Part shown: piece after piece, positions 20,981 to 32,478 of the stretch
Numbering within the stretch: the first letter of the stretch is position 1
Layout of the letters: each line of letters opens with the position of its first letter
From: Planoprotostelium fungivorum
Lineage: Eukaryota > Evosea > Variosea > Cavosteliida > Cavosteliaceae
DNA: 64,000 bases
Direction of reading: 5' to 3'
NCBI GenBank assembly: GCA_003024175.1
Contig: MDYQ01000044.1
Span: 62,001-126,000 of the forward strand
Translations under genes and position numbers: made by a program
The notes under the pieces: model-generated
Database searches by the model: none
Told to the model about the DNA's origin: nothing
What the model saw: the letters and a program-made list of their open reading frames with translations, nothing else

Positions 20981-21180
20981 TTCGATCTGTTTCTCCATCT
21001 GGCTGCCCCGAGCCTACGTCCGACTATCCTGTCGTGCGATGTTGTGTCCTTCTTCTCTCTTCGTGTCTCATGCGGTTAAAAATTTGGGGTGAAGTAAGAT
21101 GATAGTTTGGAGGCCGATGATTATGAGATCGTTGAAGAGGAGGGTGAAGACTCTCGATAATACGATCTGGCCGACGAACA

Positions 21181-21645
21181 TCAATATGAGAGGTTGCGTG
21201 CCTGTGGTCGTTCAGATGATGGATGGGTCACAGACATGGACGGAGAGGTGGATGCAACATCACCTTCGACGATACAGTGAATGAGTAATACTGGTACGTT
21301 CGATACCATCACGACAAACATAAAGAGATTCCGTGTGAAATCATCCAACGGACGTACTTGATATACACAAAACTGAAATGAGTCATGTTGGGAAGAATAA
21401 GTGTGAAGGAATTCACGATACGTACCAATTGGACTGAACGTATGACGAGTGTTGTGAAGTTCCAATCGAGAAAGTATACATAGATGACATTACAGCTGAG
21501 AATAAATAGTAATGATGATAGAGCCTGCTTCCTCTCCTGTTCGTTCAGCCGTCCTTGCATATCCTCGTGTGATGCAATCTCATGTCCAGAAATTGCGTCC
21601 ACTCTCGTTGTAGAGAGTCAGCGTAGATCACATCATCCTCATCAT
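21181..21645 (-). CDS. Small two-TM membrane protein, DUF1746/Dsc4-like
   Basis: My model uses ATG 21643-21645, a very short first exon, an exon encoding NEQERKQALSSLLFILSCNV and YVYFLDWNFTTLVIRSVQL, and, after a 53-nt intron, FCVYQVRPLDDFTRNLFMFV with a second helix MFVVMVSNVPVLLIHC. The tail is Ser/Pro-rich. The layout (amphipathic start, hydrophobic helix with FLDxxxxxLxxRxxQL, loop, second helix) resembles DUF1746 proteins such as the fungal Dsc4 subunit of a Golgi ubiquitin ligase. The match is suggestive only. The start codon lies about 20 bp from that of the divergent uL3m gene. Confidence 0.45.
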
Positions 21646-21665
21646 CTGAGTTGATCTTCTAAGCC

Positions 21666-23042
21666 ATGTCGAGCCCCTTCCTCAGATGCTCGATCATCAC
21701 ACCCACCACGTGATATATCATCTCATCCATCATCTAGATCTCTGAAAAAAATCAGAGATTTAACTCTGAGAAAAACCTCTCTCAGAGGAAAAGGTTTAGT
21801 CCGTCAGAGTGGTAAGCTCATCCTCATCCCAAAGACGCCTGGCAAGGCCTCTCTTCCATTTCCAATCAAGGATGAGAAGACCGGTTGGACTCTCAACTCT
21901 GTCCGCTGCGGTGCCATCGGTCAGAAGGCAGGAATGACCATGGAATGGGACAATTTCGGAGTCCTCAGACCCCTCACTCTCATCAGGGTACGAAAATGCA
22001 GAAGGATTCATCACGATCGTATTGAGAGACATCAGGTCGAGAACTGTCACGTGACGAAAGTCTTCAACAAGGAACAACATGGAGTCGATGCCGTCCAATT
22101 GGGAGCCACCGAAGCCAAGATCAAGCACTTGTCCCCAGCTCAGATTGGGCAGTTTGCCGCGAGTGGAATCGCCCCCAAGAGAGAACTCCAACAGTTTAAG
22201 ATCACCCCCGACGCCGTCATGCCAGTCGGTCCGTGATCCATTATCATATCATCCATCTCGTCTCGATCTTCCAAATGAACTCTCTATAGGAACCGAAATC
22301 ACCGTCCAACATTTCGTCGTCGGCCAGAAAGTCAGCGTCACCGGTATGAGGTGATCCACATCTCCATCATCTCATCCTCTAAACATCTCCACCAGCAAGG
22401 GCAAAGGTTTCGCCGGTCCAATGAAGAGATGGGGCTTCTCTGGAGGTGCCGCCTCCCACGGTAACACCCTCAACCACAGGACCCACGGTTCCACCGGTGC
22501 CCGTCAGGTGACCCCCATCTACAACCCGCCGCTCCCCCCTCACCCCCACCCAGGAGCCCGGAAAAGTGTGGAAGGGTAAGAAGATGGCCGGTCACATGGG
22601 TCACGAGAGAGTGCAGGCGATCAACCTCAAGGTATTCGAAATCTACCCCCAACTCAACACCATGGCAGTCATCGGTTGCGTCCCCGGCCCCAACGGTGCC
22701 TACGTTCGCGTCATCGACTCTCTATCGAACGTCTTCTCTGAGCCGCCTCCGTTCCCCACTCATCACGAGAAGGAGGGAGACAAGGCACAGTGGATCCAGT
22801 ATCAGTTTAAGAACCCGTGGTATAAGCTGCCGGACCTACAGGAACACTTTTGGAAGGCGGCCGCGACGGATCAGCCAGAAAAATTGTTCAATGGACAGTG
22901 GACCACGGAGCATGCGACGCTCATGTCTGACGAAGTGAAGAAGTCCATTCGTGACAAGATCTCCGAGAGAGAGAGGAACGCAGTCAAGGCCAAGTTGGAG
23001 GCGAGATTGAGAGGAGAGACAACGAAGAAGAAGAAGAAGTAA
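21666..23042 (+). CDS. MRPL3: Mitochondrial large-subunit ribosomal protein uL3m
   Basis: Exon 1 (ATG 21666) ends at GTGATA and joins in frame to an exon giving [20 protein letters not shown]. The basic, hydroxylated N-terminus looks like a mitochondrial targeting peptide. The bacterial-type uL3 core follows: [35 protein letters not shown], then [36 protein letters not shown] and [19 protein letters not shown], the conserved loop that reaches the peptidyl-transferase centre. A C-terminal extension of about 100 residues ([20 protein letters not shown]) ends in a run of five Lys and is typical of mitochondrial rather than cytosolic proteins. It converges with TVP23, whose stop lies only 14 bp away. 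Confidence 0.9.
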
Positions 23043-23056
23043 AGGAGGAGTTGTTT

Positions 23057-23783
<727 letters not shown>

Positions 23784-24194
23784 GGTGGAGTGTCCCTCTC
23801 TTCTGAACGAGAAAGATGAGGTTGATGATTGCGAGAGAGATGCGACTGTTCAAATAAAACCGAAAACAAGAGAATAAAGAAATGAAACGTCATACGATCA
23901 TCAGCCACACATTGGTGGCAAGGACGCAGAGTCGATAATCACTCAATCATCTTCTCTCTAAACAATTATCACTGAGATTGATAGACATTCTTATGCACGT
24001 CGTTCTCTGATTTCTTCTCAACTGTGACGAAGTCACGCTAAGAGTATGATGTGCTGACCGATCTTTTCACTTGCGATGACCAAAAGCTGCGCATCAATCG
24101 ATCTTGGACGATACCGTTAAATGTTTTGGCGGGAAAAACGTCGAGCTGCGCCTGCAAAGTTCAACCGATCAGCAATCTGTATGACATCGCAGTG
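23784..24194. other. Divergent promoter of TVP23 and coiled-coil gene
   Basis: No coding frame of its own apart from an in-frame extension of the coiled-coil ORF back to 24051. Contains the E2F-like site at 24124-24137. Confidence 0.45.
24124..24137 (+). promoter_or_regulatory. E2F-type site upstream of coiled-coil gene
   Basis: TTTTGGCGGGAAAA is a full match to the E2F/DP consensus (TTTSGCGGGAAA). It lies about 60 bases before the ATG at 24195, where a promoter-proximal or leader element is expected. Confidence 0.55.
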
Positions 24195-27100
24195 ATGTCT
24201 AACGGAAAGGCTTCCATCAGTTCTTCCGTGTCGTCCAAGATCGATGTGGACCGTGTGCTGTCTGAGATGAAAGCTCTACGCGGGAAGCTAGCATCGAGCT
24301 CCCCTCTGAAGAAGACCACTGTGCGATCGACGCCTCCAAAGTCTCTATCCTCATCGTTCGCACGAGACAGAGACACGAGAGATCGTGATACGTCCATCAA
24401 CACATCATACACCTCTTTAACGACCAAGAAGAGGGAAGAAGAGGAGTCATTGGACATATCGAGGGATTTCAAGAGAGGACAAGACTCACTCACCGAGCAA
24501 GTTTCAGACGTGATGGATCAGCAGCGGAGACGCAGGGTCATCGAAGACGGTTACGACGATGTCCTCCACGAAACTCACTCTCTCTTGAAGAAGAAGGTGT
24601 TATCTGCATCGTCTTCACTTTCACATGATTCATCATCTGCAGGATGATGAGATCATGAGGTTGAAAGAAGAATTAGAGGGCCAAGAAGAGAAATCGAGAA
24701 AAGACAGAGCAGGATTGAGGCGGAAGATCACCGAATTAGAAACGGAGAGAGATCTGTTGCAGGGCAGCGCAGATCACCACACCAGAAAGTGTCGTGAAGT
24801 CGTGGAATCGAATGGCGAGCTGAAGAAAAAGCACCAACAAGTGTTCAAACAATTGGATGAATCTCTCCACAAGGTGATGCACCACACGTGATCACAACGA
24901 CCACGATGGTGTGACGTGCAGTTTATCTAATTTCCACATTCAGATCGAACAGCTAGAGAGAACAAAGACCGAGAAGGATAGAAAGATCAAAAAGCTAGAA
25001 GAAGAGCTGATGTCTCTTTCTCACGAGCACGAAAGCAGAGAAAGGAGAATGGTCGACACACAAACCAAGATGGAAGAATTGAACCGCTCTTTTTCGATCG
25101 AAAAGAAGAGAGCCGAAGAGGTAACTCCATCACCATCACATCATCTTGACCATCGTCGTCATCATCTCGAACATCCTCGTCTCATTTGATGACAGGAGTC
25201 TGAGAGAACAAAGAGATTTACCGTCGCCCAATTCGAAACCGATCGACAGATCGACACGCTCAACAGCAAGACGGAAGAATTAGAACTTCAGCTCCAACAG
25301 CTCTCCGCTCGATTGATAGAGAGCCGAGAGGAGACGGAAAAGTCAAAGAGGGAATGCTCTCTCTTATCTCAAGCTTGCGATAACGCAGACGCCGAAGTCC
25401 AGAGGCTCGTGCGGCACGTTGGCGAGTTAGAAGAGAGCTTGACGAAGACAGTGGTGTGGGAGCAACAATTGGAGACCGTCAGCGAGATATTGAAGGAGAA
25501 GGAGGAAAAAATCGAGGCGTTGCAGGCTGCCGTGCAGAGTAAGAACAAGGCCATCGATCTCGCTCATCGATTATCGGAGAACAAAGTGAGCGACGTTGAA
25601 TTGAGGTGAGGTCTCTCGATCATCACACGGACACGGTGATGACGTGACGTCTTTAGACATGGAGGTTGATGGTAGGCAGGATGGGATCTGAGAGGAAGAA
25701 CCACGATGAAGCGTTCTACGTGTTATCGCAAGATAACAATCGATTGGAGCAAGCTTTCCAGAGGGCAACGAGAGACATTGAACGATTGGAGAGTGAAAAC
25801 GACAATCTACGCAAAAAGTTGAGCGCATCAGAGGAGAAGTCGCTCGACTATGCGAGATTGCGAAGAGAGGTGAAGTAGGAACGAAGCAATTTAACTGAAG
25901 GATGTAGTTGGATGAGCTGAACGACATGGAGGGCGAGCTGATGAACGAGAGGAGGCAGAGGATCGAAGAGAGAGAAGCACACGTAGAATTGAGACAGAGG
26001 TTACAATCGATCACACAAGAAAATGAAGAATTCGCGAGAGATAAGAAGGTGAGACAGATGGATTGTCATCTTCGGCTGAAATTAGTGAAAGGAGAGGATG
26101 AAGAGAGAAGAAAAACTGAACCACGAAGCGGAAGAGTTAAAGTTGCAGATCGAGCAGTTGAAGAGGAAGCTGCAGAGTAAAGACAGAACGTTAGAAGAGG
26201 CACAACAAGATGTATCTGAAGAAGCTGAGAGGAGGGAGAGGGAGATCGCGGAGAAACAGAGGGAGATCGACAAATTGATTCAAGAACATCAAGAAGAATT
26301 GGAGAGGTGATTCATCACGATCATCATGATGATCTCTGAACGTCCAAGACTATCAAGACAACACACGAAATCCGAGACAGAAAGAACAGAAGAGGCCGTG
26401 GAACAATTGAAAGAGATCAGGGAAGAGATGAAGAGGAGGGAGAGGGAGATGATGGAAGAGAGTAAGAGGAGGGGAGAACAGTTGTCAGAAGAGATAGAAT
26501 ACCGGCTGAGAGAGGTAAGAGCAGAGGGAGCACGACAGCGATGATGACCATGAGGCAGAGGGAAAAGTATTATCAAGAGGACGCCAGACAGAAGGAGAGG
26601 GACTATCAAGAAGAGTTGAGACAGAGGGAGAGGGTTCATCAAGAGCAGATGAGAACCAAAGATAGAGAGTATCTGGAAGAGATAAGAAAGAGAGACAGAG
26701 TCCACAACGAAGAATTGCAAGAGGCGAAGAGGAGAGAGAACGAATTGAAACAGGTGACCGCGATCATCAACATCATCAAAATTGACCCCAGCAGATGGTG
26801 AAGAAGACAGAGGAGGATGCACAGGAACACAGTAAAGCTATGTTACATCGTCAAGAACAGCTCAGTGAAGAGTTTCGCGTGGCCACCGATGAGCTCCTGT
26901 CGCACCGATCGAAAGACAGAAAGACATCATCTCACGATGTTCGAGATGACAACAAGAGAGGGACGGAAGACATGAGGTCTCGCCTCGCCGAAGTAGAGAG
27001 AAGAGCAGAAGAGCAGACACAATTGGCCAGGTCCGAGCTGTTGGTTCAGAAGGAAGAGATATCTTTATTAGAAGGAGAGATCCTGCGGTTGTCTGAGATG

Positions 27101-27698
27101 CTGTCCAACGAAAGGCGGCAATCGTTTGGTATCGCTCAGGAGAGAGAAAAGAACGAGAGGATCAGCCGTACAGACATTTCACCCATCAGCCATCAACAGA
27201 CACCGAATCATGCAGCTCACACGGGTCACACAAATCAAACGAAGGAGATGAAGAGAGAGCCAGCCAAGTTGAGAGTTCGGATGCAAGATGCGGTGTCGTC
27301 GACGAGATTCCGCGATGAGCCCGTGGCCGTTGCCCCCAGCATTCAAGACTTTCTCAACGGATCGGCATCATCACTGCGATTCCCTCAATTCGAGATGACA
27401 TCAGACGGTGAGATGGCATCCGTCGGAGTGCTCTTCATGACGGCTGACGAAAGAAGGTCTTCAAGGAGATGAGATGGACCTTGACGATGCGTGAGTGTCG
27501 ATCTGTCTTCGGATTCGCACTGATGTTTGAGACAGATGGAAAGATGTGATGGAGGGCGGTCATCGTGAGGAGGAGGTGATCGACGAAGAAGACGTGAAGA
27601 TGTTGTTACATGAGATGGACCGCATCAAGGCAGAGAACAAGATGTTGAAAGCGCAGGTGTACACGAAAGAACAAATCGGTCAATACAATACACCATGA
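24195..27698 (+). CDS. Long coiled-coil protein, unassigned
   Basis: About a dozen exons; start ATG 24195, TGA at 27696-27698. A Ser/Thr/Arg-rich disordered head (residues about 1-110, with DRDTRDRDTSINTSY) precedes roughly 900 residues of almost unbroken heptad-repeat helix, for example RLKEELEGQEEKSRKDRAGL, KIKKLEEELMSLSHEHESRE and REREIAEKQREIDKLIQEHQ. An internal tandem of near-identical helices lies at 26550-26750 (QREKYYQEDARQKERDYQEE and relatives). A less helical part follows near 27150-27460, and a final short coil (KMLLHEMDRIKAENKMLKAQ). No GRIP, motor or membrane segment. An E2F-type site upstream hints at a cell-cycle or centrosomal role, which is inference. Confidence 0.7.
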
Positions 27699-27765
27699 AC
27701 GTCTTTGTTGTCGTTTGTGTAGAGACATAGAACGACTGATACATTTATATTCGATCAAGTTCGTA

Positions 27766-28456
27766 TCAGGACACCAGAGGGTCTTCCTCCTCTCTTTGGT
27801 CTCTCGCACAAACCAGACAGCTCTCGATCTGAAAAAGTTGTCAGCTCTACCATGTTGACACACATGAAAGTTGATCTCACCAGATCAAGGACAAATACTG
27901 AGCCCGTCAGTCCCACACCAATACTTCCGCTAAGTACTTCATCGAATGATCCCGGATTGACGATCACGACGACAGCATATGCTGCGAGACAGAGTAGAAT
28001 CAAGACTGATCTGATCACACAGTGATTCCAAAAGCGAGGAAACCACAGTGAAGTGGCTTTCAATGGCATGGTGAGGAAGAGGCAGACTCCCGTCACGACT
28101 CCATACATAATAGTCTCCCACTGATCGACATGAGGACTGATGCAGCCGATGGCCAGTGGCACGGCGGTAATGAGACAGAGAAGGATCTCGAATGCAAGGA
28201 CGAACATTCTTCCCACCCGAACCGATGGACGACGGCGATGGGGCTGATGTTGCATCTCGTAATAGAAGATGATCTTTTGTGCGGCAGTTTCGGTTGGGAG
28301 AGCTGCGTAAGCGTCTAACGCACCATCTTGAGAGTTTTGGAGAGCCCAGATCTCGATCTCTGCAGGCAGGCAGAGAGATAGAATGCTTCGCTGATAAGTC
28401 GGTGATGGTCCTCCCATTCTTGCGGCTCTCGATCGGTGAAAGTATTTGACATGCAT
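27766..28456 (-). CDS. Four-TM membrane protein, paralogue A
   Basis: ATG at 28454-28456 is preferred (MHVKYFHRSRAARMGG). The cytosolic start has ILSLCLPAEIEIWALQNSQD and the motif ALPTETAAQKI, followed by four hydrophobic helices (MFVLAFEILLCLITAVPLAI, TIMYGVVTGVCLFLTM, SVLILLCLAAYAVVVIV, GVGLTGSVFVLDL). A terminal exon after an intron near 27826-27890 reads IESCLVCARDQREEEDPLVS. It is a clear paralogue of the gene at 32479-33178, with the same helix order and the same last-exon start (IES). No known family recognised. Neighbours are a metallopeptidase-lectin gene and its broken copy. Confidence 0.7.
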
Positions 28457-28812
28457 GGAGGCTTGTAGAGGAACTCTCAATTATTCCGGTGGATCAGCCG
28501 TCAGGGATGATGATGATCTCTAAGCAATTGGCAATCAGCGCCTGCCCGATATTGTTTTTGATGCCCTATGTTCTTCAATGCCTTTTTAAGCAGCGTTAGC
28601 CTTGCAACGGTCAAGAAACGTGGACTGATCTTTGGTCACCCTGTGGGGTAGCTCAATCATCCGCATCGCCACTATCGTGATGTCGATCGCATCACTTTCT
28701 GATGCGGCACCTCAAAATGACACTAACAGCACCCCATTCAATGCCCTCTACTACGGTATTCGTGTAGTTTCGGTGGTTTTAGCAAGCCTTGAATCGCCCT
28801 GCGGCACACTTA
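28457..28812. other. Flank between four-TM gene and tRNA
   Basis: Holds the upstream region of paralogue A and the 5' flank of tRNA-Asp. A plus-strand frame with a hydrophobic start and Asn-rich stretch (ASLSDAAPQNDTNSTPFNAL) is open but runs into the tRNA and has no further support. Confidence 0.35.
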
Positions 28813-28893
28813 TCCTCTATAGTATAGTGGTGAGTACAAGCCTGTCATGCACACAGATCGCTTGGGACCCGGGTTCAATTCCCGGTCGGGGAG
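28813..28893 (+). tRNA. tRNA-Asp (GTC) with an 11-nt intron
   Basis: The D-arm region (TAGTATAGTGGTGAGTA) matches eukaryotic tRNA-Asp. Anticodon stem CAAGC (28837-28841) pairs with GCTTG (28860-28864). The loop reads C-T-G-T-C-A with anticodon GTC at 28844-28846, followed after base 37 by an 11-nt insert (28848-28858) where nuclear tRNA introns sit. T stem-loop CCGGG-TTCAATT-CCCGG is perfect. The acceptor stem TCCTCTA/TCGGGGA has one G-U pair and one mismatch. A TTTT run (28895-28898) just after the gene is a polymerase III stop. The mismatch leaves some chance that it is a decayed copy. Confidence 0.8.
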
Positions 28894-29048
28894 CTTTTGC
28901 TCCATTACGCGGCCGTACATTCTACAACGAGCCATCGAATTCCCATCAGGTACAACCGTCGAACGTCGCACTGAGATATCAGGACAAATTTTGGGCATTC
29001 GGGTAATGATATGGACAAACTTGAAGTCACACATCTATTCGAACTTTT

Positions 29049-30781
29049 TCAAGACATGAAGAAGAGCAAGGCCATGATGATCCAATGTGCGGCTGTGGCA
29101 GAAGCGTCCCCAGAAGTGGCGATGGGTTCCGTTTTACCTCCGGTCTCTGCAGTCGATCTCGTACCATTCGTTTGAGTGGATGCGGACACTGTAATTTCAT
29201 CTTCTGTCGAAGTAGAAGAGGCAGACGTGGTAGAGGTAGAAGCAGATGTGATGGAGGAAGAGGAAGAGTCTTCAGCGATCTCTGTGTGGAGTTTCCACTT
29301 CTGACAGTCTGATCCACTGTCTGTGGCAAACTGAACACCCTCTAATGTACTGTTCGAACAAGCAGAGTCCTCCAAGACCAATCGATTCGCTCGATTGACG
29401 ATCTTGTGATAACCTACGTCCACCTTCAGTCCTTGTATCGAGCTCTTCCTTTCACCTTGTCCAACGGAGATCAAGCTCCACTGTTGGTTCGTCTGACCGT
29501 TTCGCTCGTACACGTAATAGACGGGATCTTCTCCCACTTTTGTTCTTCCAAACGCGTCGATGCAGATCTTGTCCACTTCATCGCAGATGAGAACATAATC
29601 GTATCCACCCGTGACAATGTGCCACCTTCTCGTCAACTGTGGATCGGTCGCGATGTTGAATGAATTGACACCCAGAGACCTGTTCGACTTCGAAGTGATG
29701 TAGTACTGTGTCGTTTCAGTCGAGATCGTCATCGTCGTCAACATCATGACACGCACGAGAGTGGAAGGATCGATGGGAGCGGGTTTGTAGAGATAAGCAA
29801 GAGCAGCTTGTGTGATCAGCCTCTGGTTGTTCCAGCATGACAGTTGACCTTTCGTGTAGATATCTTCCTTGGAGTTGTTTCTGGCAAAGAAGGTCCACAC
29901 GATGCAAGACTCTGCGAAGCTCTACAACGTGTCAATTCAATCTGTCTTTCAGATGGTTGTTAAATGTCACCTCTGCATAGGAAGACTGTGCGTAACCGTT
30001 CGTAACACAAATGTCTTGCTGATTTGAATCAGTCAGGACAGGTGCATGCAGTTGTCACCTGTAGAGCGGTGTCCCAGGCTGGTGAGGAGGTGATGTCATA
30101 CGCTGTCATTTTGTCAGCTGAAATTTAATCGTCGATGATGGATCACCGGCATCGAGACAGTGACCTCCCTCGTGCACCATCGTGTTCGTGGGCCAATCGC
30201 CCCTGTGACATCATTAGACCTCGGTGATGCTAGATCGTGACGAACATGAATGTGATGGAACCAGACACGGCGTATGCGACTCCTTTGCCACCGTCTTGTT
30301 CTGAAGGCTTCGACGTCACTTTTCTCACTGCCGAGCGGATGGACACCGGCACCTGCTTCGATGAGAGAAGTTGAGAAGAGAACCTCACATAAGCATAACG
30401 GTCGGCTAAGACAGTCAAGTTCATGCCGTGTTTCTGACACAGACAGAAGAAGACAGAGATTCCATCAGCGTAGAGGACCTTGTAGACGCTGTCTACCGGG
30501 AAGCCATTGTCCGCTGCGCTCGACTGCGAAAGAATGTTGGCTCGTCATTTATGATTCGGCTGAGATCGTCTCACCGAAGAGCTGCAGGCGTCGTATTCTT
30601 CACAGGTAGACTGGTCCGTCAGTGGCCTGTAGGTGTAGGTAGGTGGTGGAGGTGAAACACTTGGAATCTTGAGGTGTGACAGATCGCCCCAGATGGTTTT
30701 CTTCTGTTGCAAGTCCACTGCCGCATGAGCCAGAATGATGCACACGAAGAGAAAGAGAAGTCGCAGCATGCTTGATCGCAT
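29049..30781 (-). CDS. Secreted HExxH metallopeptidase with ricin-B-type lectin domain
   Basis: Start ATG 30779-30781; signal peptide LRLLFLFVCIILAHA. Early exons give an N-terminal domain (HGMNLTVLADRYAYVRFSSQ, then GGKGVAYAVSGSITFMF). Near 30135-30180 an exon encodes NTMVHEGGHCLDAGDP, where HEGGH fits the zinc-binding HExxH helix. AWDTALQ and GYAQSSYAESFAE follow, the second offering a possible third ligand. The large last exon holds a beta-trefoil with two QxW-type motifs (NQQWSLISVG and CQKWKL) and STETTQYYITSKSNRSLGV. A Ser/Thr-rich stretch and a short hydrophobic end (HWIIMALLFFMS) suggest a GPI anchor. Predicted to be a cell-surface or secreted sugar-binding protease; substrate unknown. 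Some exon borders are approximate. Confidence 0.72.
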
Positions 30782-30820
30782 GTCTGCCGGAGGAAAATGT
30801 TCTATTGTGATGAGTAAAAC

Positions 30821-30885
30821 CAGGACAGAGAAGCTACTTCCCTCTTCAAGCGGACAAATGACATATTGCACTTGGCTCCAATTGT
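30821..30885 (+). repeat. Inverted-repeat arm 1
   Basis: Shares AGGACAGAGAAGCT and CCCTCTTCAA with the reversed arm at 32282-32343, with weaker similarity beyond. It lies just upstream of the metallopeptidase-lectin start. Confidence 0.65.
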
Positions 30886-31098
30886 TTGTCGTTTCAGCTG
30901 AAAATATGACATCAAGATTTCTCTTGTTAGTGATGACTTGGTAGATGTCCTTGTCCTGTCGCCATTTGTGACGAAATCAGTCGACTGATCGGAACGCTCC
31001 TCATCGATCAGCTTCTCCTTCCGTGGGCGTAAAAATCTGTTTCGAGATCTCACGCGTCTATCAATGAATTTTCGGTGGATTATCACGTAGGTCTTTCG

Positions 31099-31142
31099 AT
31101 CATTGTACACAGGTGAGCACGTGTTCACCTGTGTACAATGAT
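31099..31142. repeat. Perfect 18-bp hairpin with CACGTG in the loop
   Basis: Left arm ATCATTGTACACAGGTGA (31099-31116), an 8-nt loop GCACGTGT and an exact reverse-complement right arm (31125-31142). Outer segments ACGTAGG (about 31085) and CCTACGT (about 31157) extend the symmetry after mismatches. It is in the gap between the intact metallopeptidase-lectin gene and its broken copy. Function unknown; it could form a cruciform or be a remnant of a mobile-element end. Confidence 0.85.
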
Positions 31143-31254
31143 TTGTGCTGCCGGCCTTTCCTACGTAAGCCCTCTGTCCCAATTGGATTTCAATTCAGGA
31201 AATAAATGTATGCCAATGTTTTATTCTGTGGGTATCCCGTCAACTTTCGTCGAC

Positions 31255-32225
31255 CTATGCGCGAAGTGTCCACTTCTGACAGTCTGATCCACTGTCTGTG
31301 GCAAACTGAACACCCTCTAATGTACTGTTCGAACAAGCAGAGTCCTCCAAGACCAATCGATTCGCACGATTGACGATCTTGTGATAACCTACGTCCACCT
31401 TCAGTCCTTGTATCGAGCTCTTCCTTTCACCTTGTCCAACGGAGATCAAGCTCCACTGTTGGTTTATCTGACCGTTTCGCTCGTTTTTATACCAGACGGG
31501 AGACTCTCCCGCTTTTTCTTCCAGATCTTGTCCACTTCATCGCAGATGAGAACATAATCGTATCCACCCGTGACAATGTGCCACTTTCTCGTCAGTTTCG
31601 AATCCGTCGCGATGTTTAACCCGTTGACACCCAGAGACCTGTTCGACTTCGAAGTGATGTAGTACTGTGTCGTTTCAGTCGAGATCGTCATGGTCATCAG
31701 CTTCACGATACGTACAAGAGTGGAAGGATTTATTGGGGCGATTTGTAGAGATAAGGAAGAGCAGCTTGTGTGATCAGCCTCTGGTTGTTCCAGACATCTT
31801 CCTTGGAGTTGTTTATGGCAAAGAAGGACTCAGCGAAGCTCTAGAACGAATTCAATTCAATTCCACGCTCTTCAGATGAAGAGTGTCACCTCTGAATAGG
31901 AGGACTGTGGTAACGATTGGTCACGCAAGCGTCTTTCTGATTTGGATTAGTCAGGCCAATTGCCCGACGGCCTCACCTGCAGAGCGGTGTCCCAGGCTTG
32001 GGAAGAGGTGATGTCATACGAGGTACTTTCATCAGACGAGATCATCGGATCATCCATGACGGATCACCGGCATCGAAACAGTGACCGCTCTCGTGCACCA
32101 TCGTGTTTGACGGTCAGTCACCCCTACGACATGATCAGATCTCTCGGTGATGCGACATCAAGACACCATGAGAGTGACGGAACCAGACACGGCGTAGGCG
32201 ACTCCTTTATCTCCGTCACCGCATG
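31255..32225 (-). pseudogene. Broken, 5'-truncated copy of the metallopeptidase-lectin gene
   Basis: The lectin exon (about 31260-31700) is almost identical in DNA to the intact gene at 29290-29720, while the part coding for the HExxH region (about 32040-32215, with VHESGHCFDAGDP) is more diverged. The N-terminal signal-peptide exons and the C-terminal anchor region are absent, and the copy appears disrupted in a few places, so it is called a fossil. It lies between its parent and four-TM paralogue B. The uneven similarity points to recent gene conversion of the lectin part. Confidence 0.75.
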
Positions 32226-32281
32226 TCTGTCTGAGAGGAATGTTACATTGAGTGAAACCACAGGACCGACAAAAAGGAAAA

Positions 32282-32343
32282 TTTGGGTCAGATGTCATGC
32301 GTCATCTGTTTATTTGAAGAGGGACGCAGCTTCTCTGTCCTCC
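32282..32343 (-). repeat. Inverted-repeat arm 2
   Basis: Reverse-oriented copy of the 30821-30885 arm, located where similarity of the broken gene copy to its parent stops. Probably marks a duplication breakpoint. Confidence 0.65.
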
Positions 32344-32478
32344 TACTGAATTACAAAGGACAATGGGCTATTATTGTTCTGTCCCTATGATGATTACAAT
32401 ACACCGTAAACTCTCTTAGTACAGATCATTCCTTTCCTTATTGTGGCCTGCTTATTTGAAGCTGAGACATCACTGTGT

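Noticed and set aside
28632-29006. 124-residue plus-strand frame with hydrophobic start
   Set aside because: It passes straight through the tRNA-Asp gene and has no homology signal or splice support.
30802-31182. 126-residue minus-strand frame ending LKREVASLSWFYSS
   Set aside because: Its C-terminus matches a plus-strand frame at 32280-32349 only because both lie on the inverted-repeat arms.
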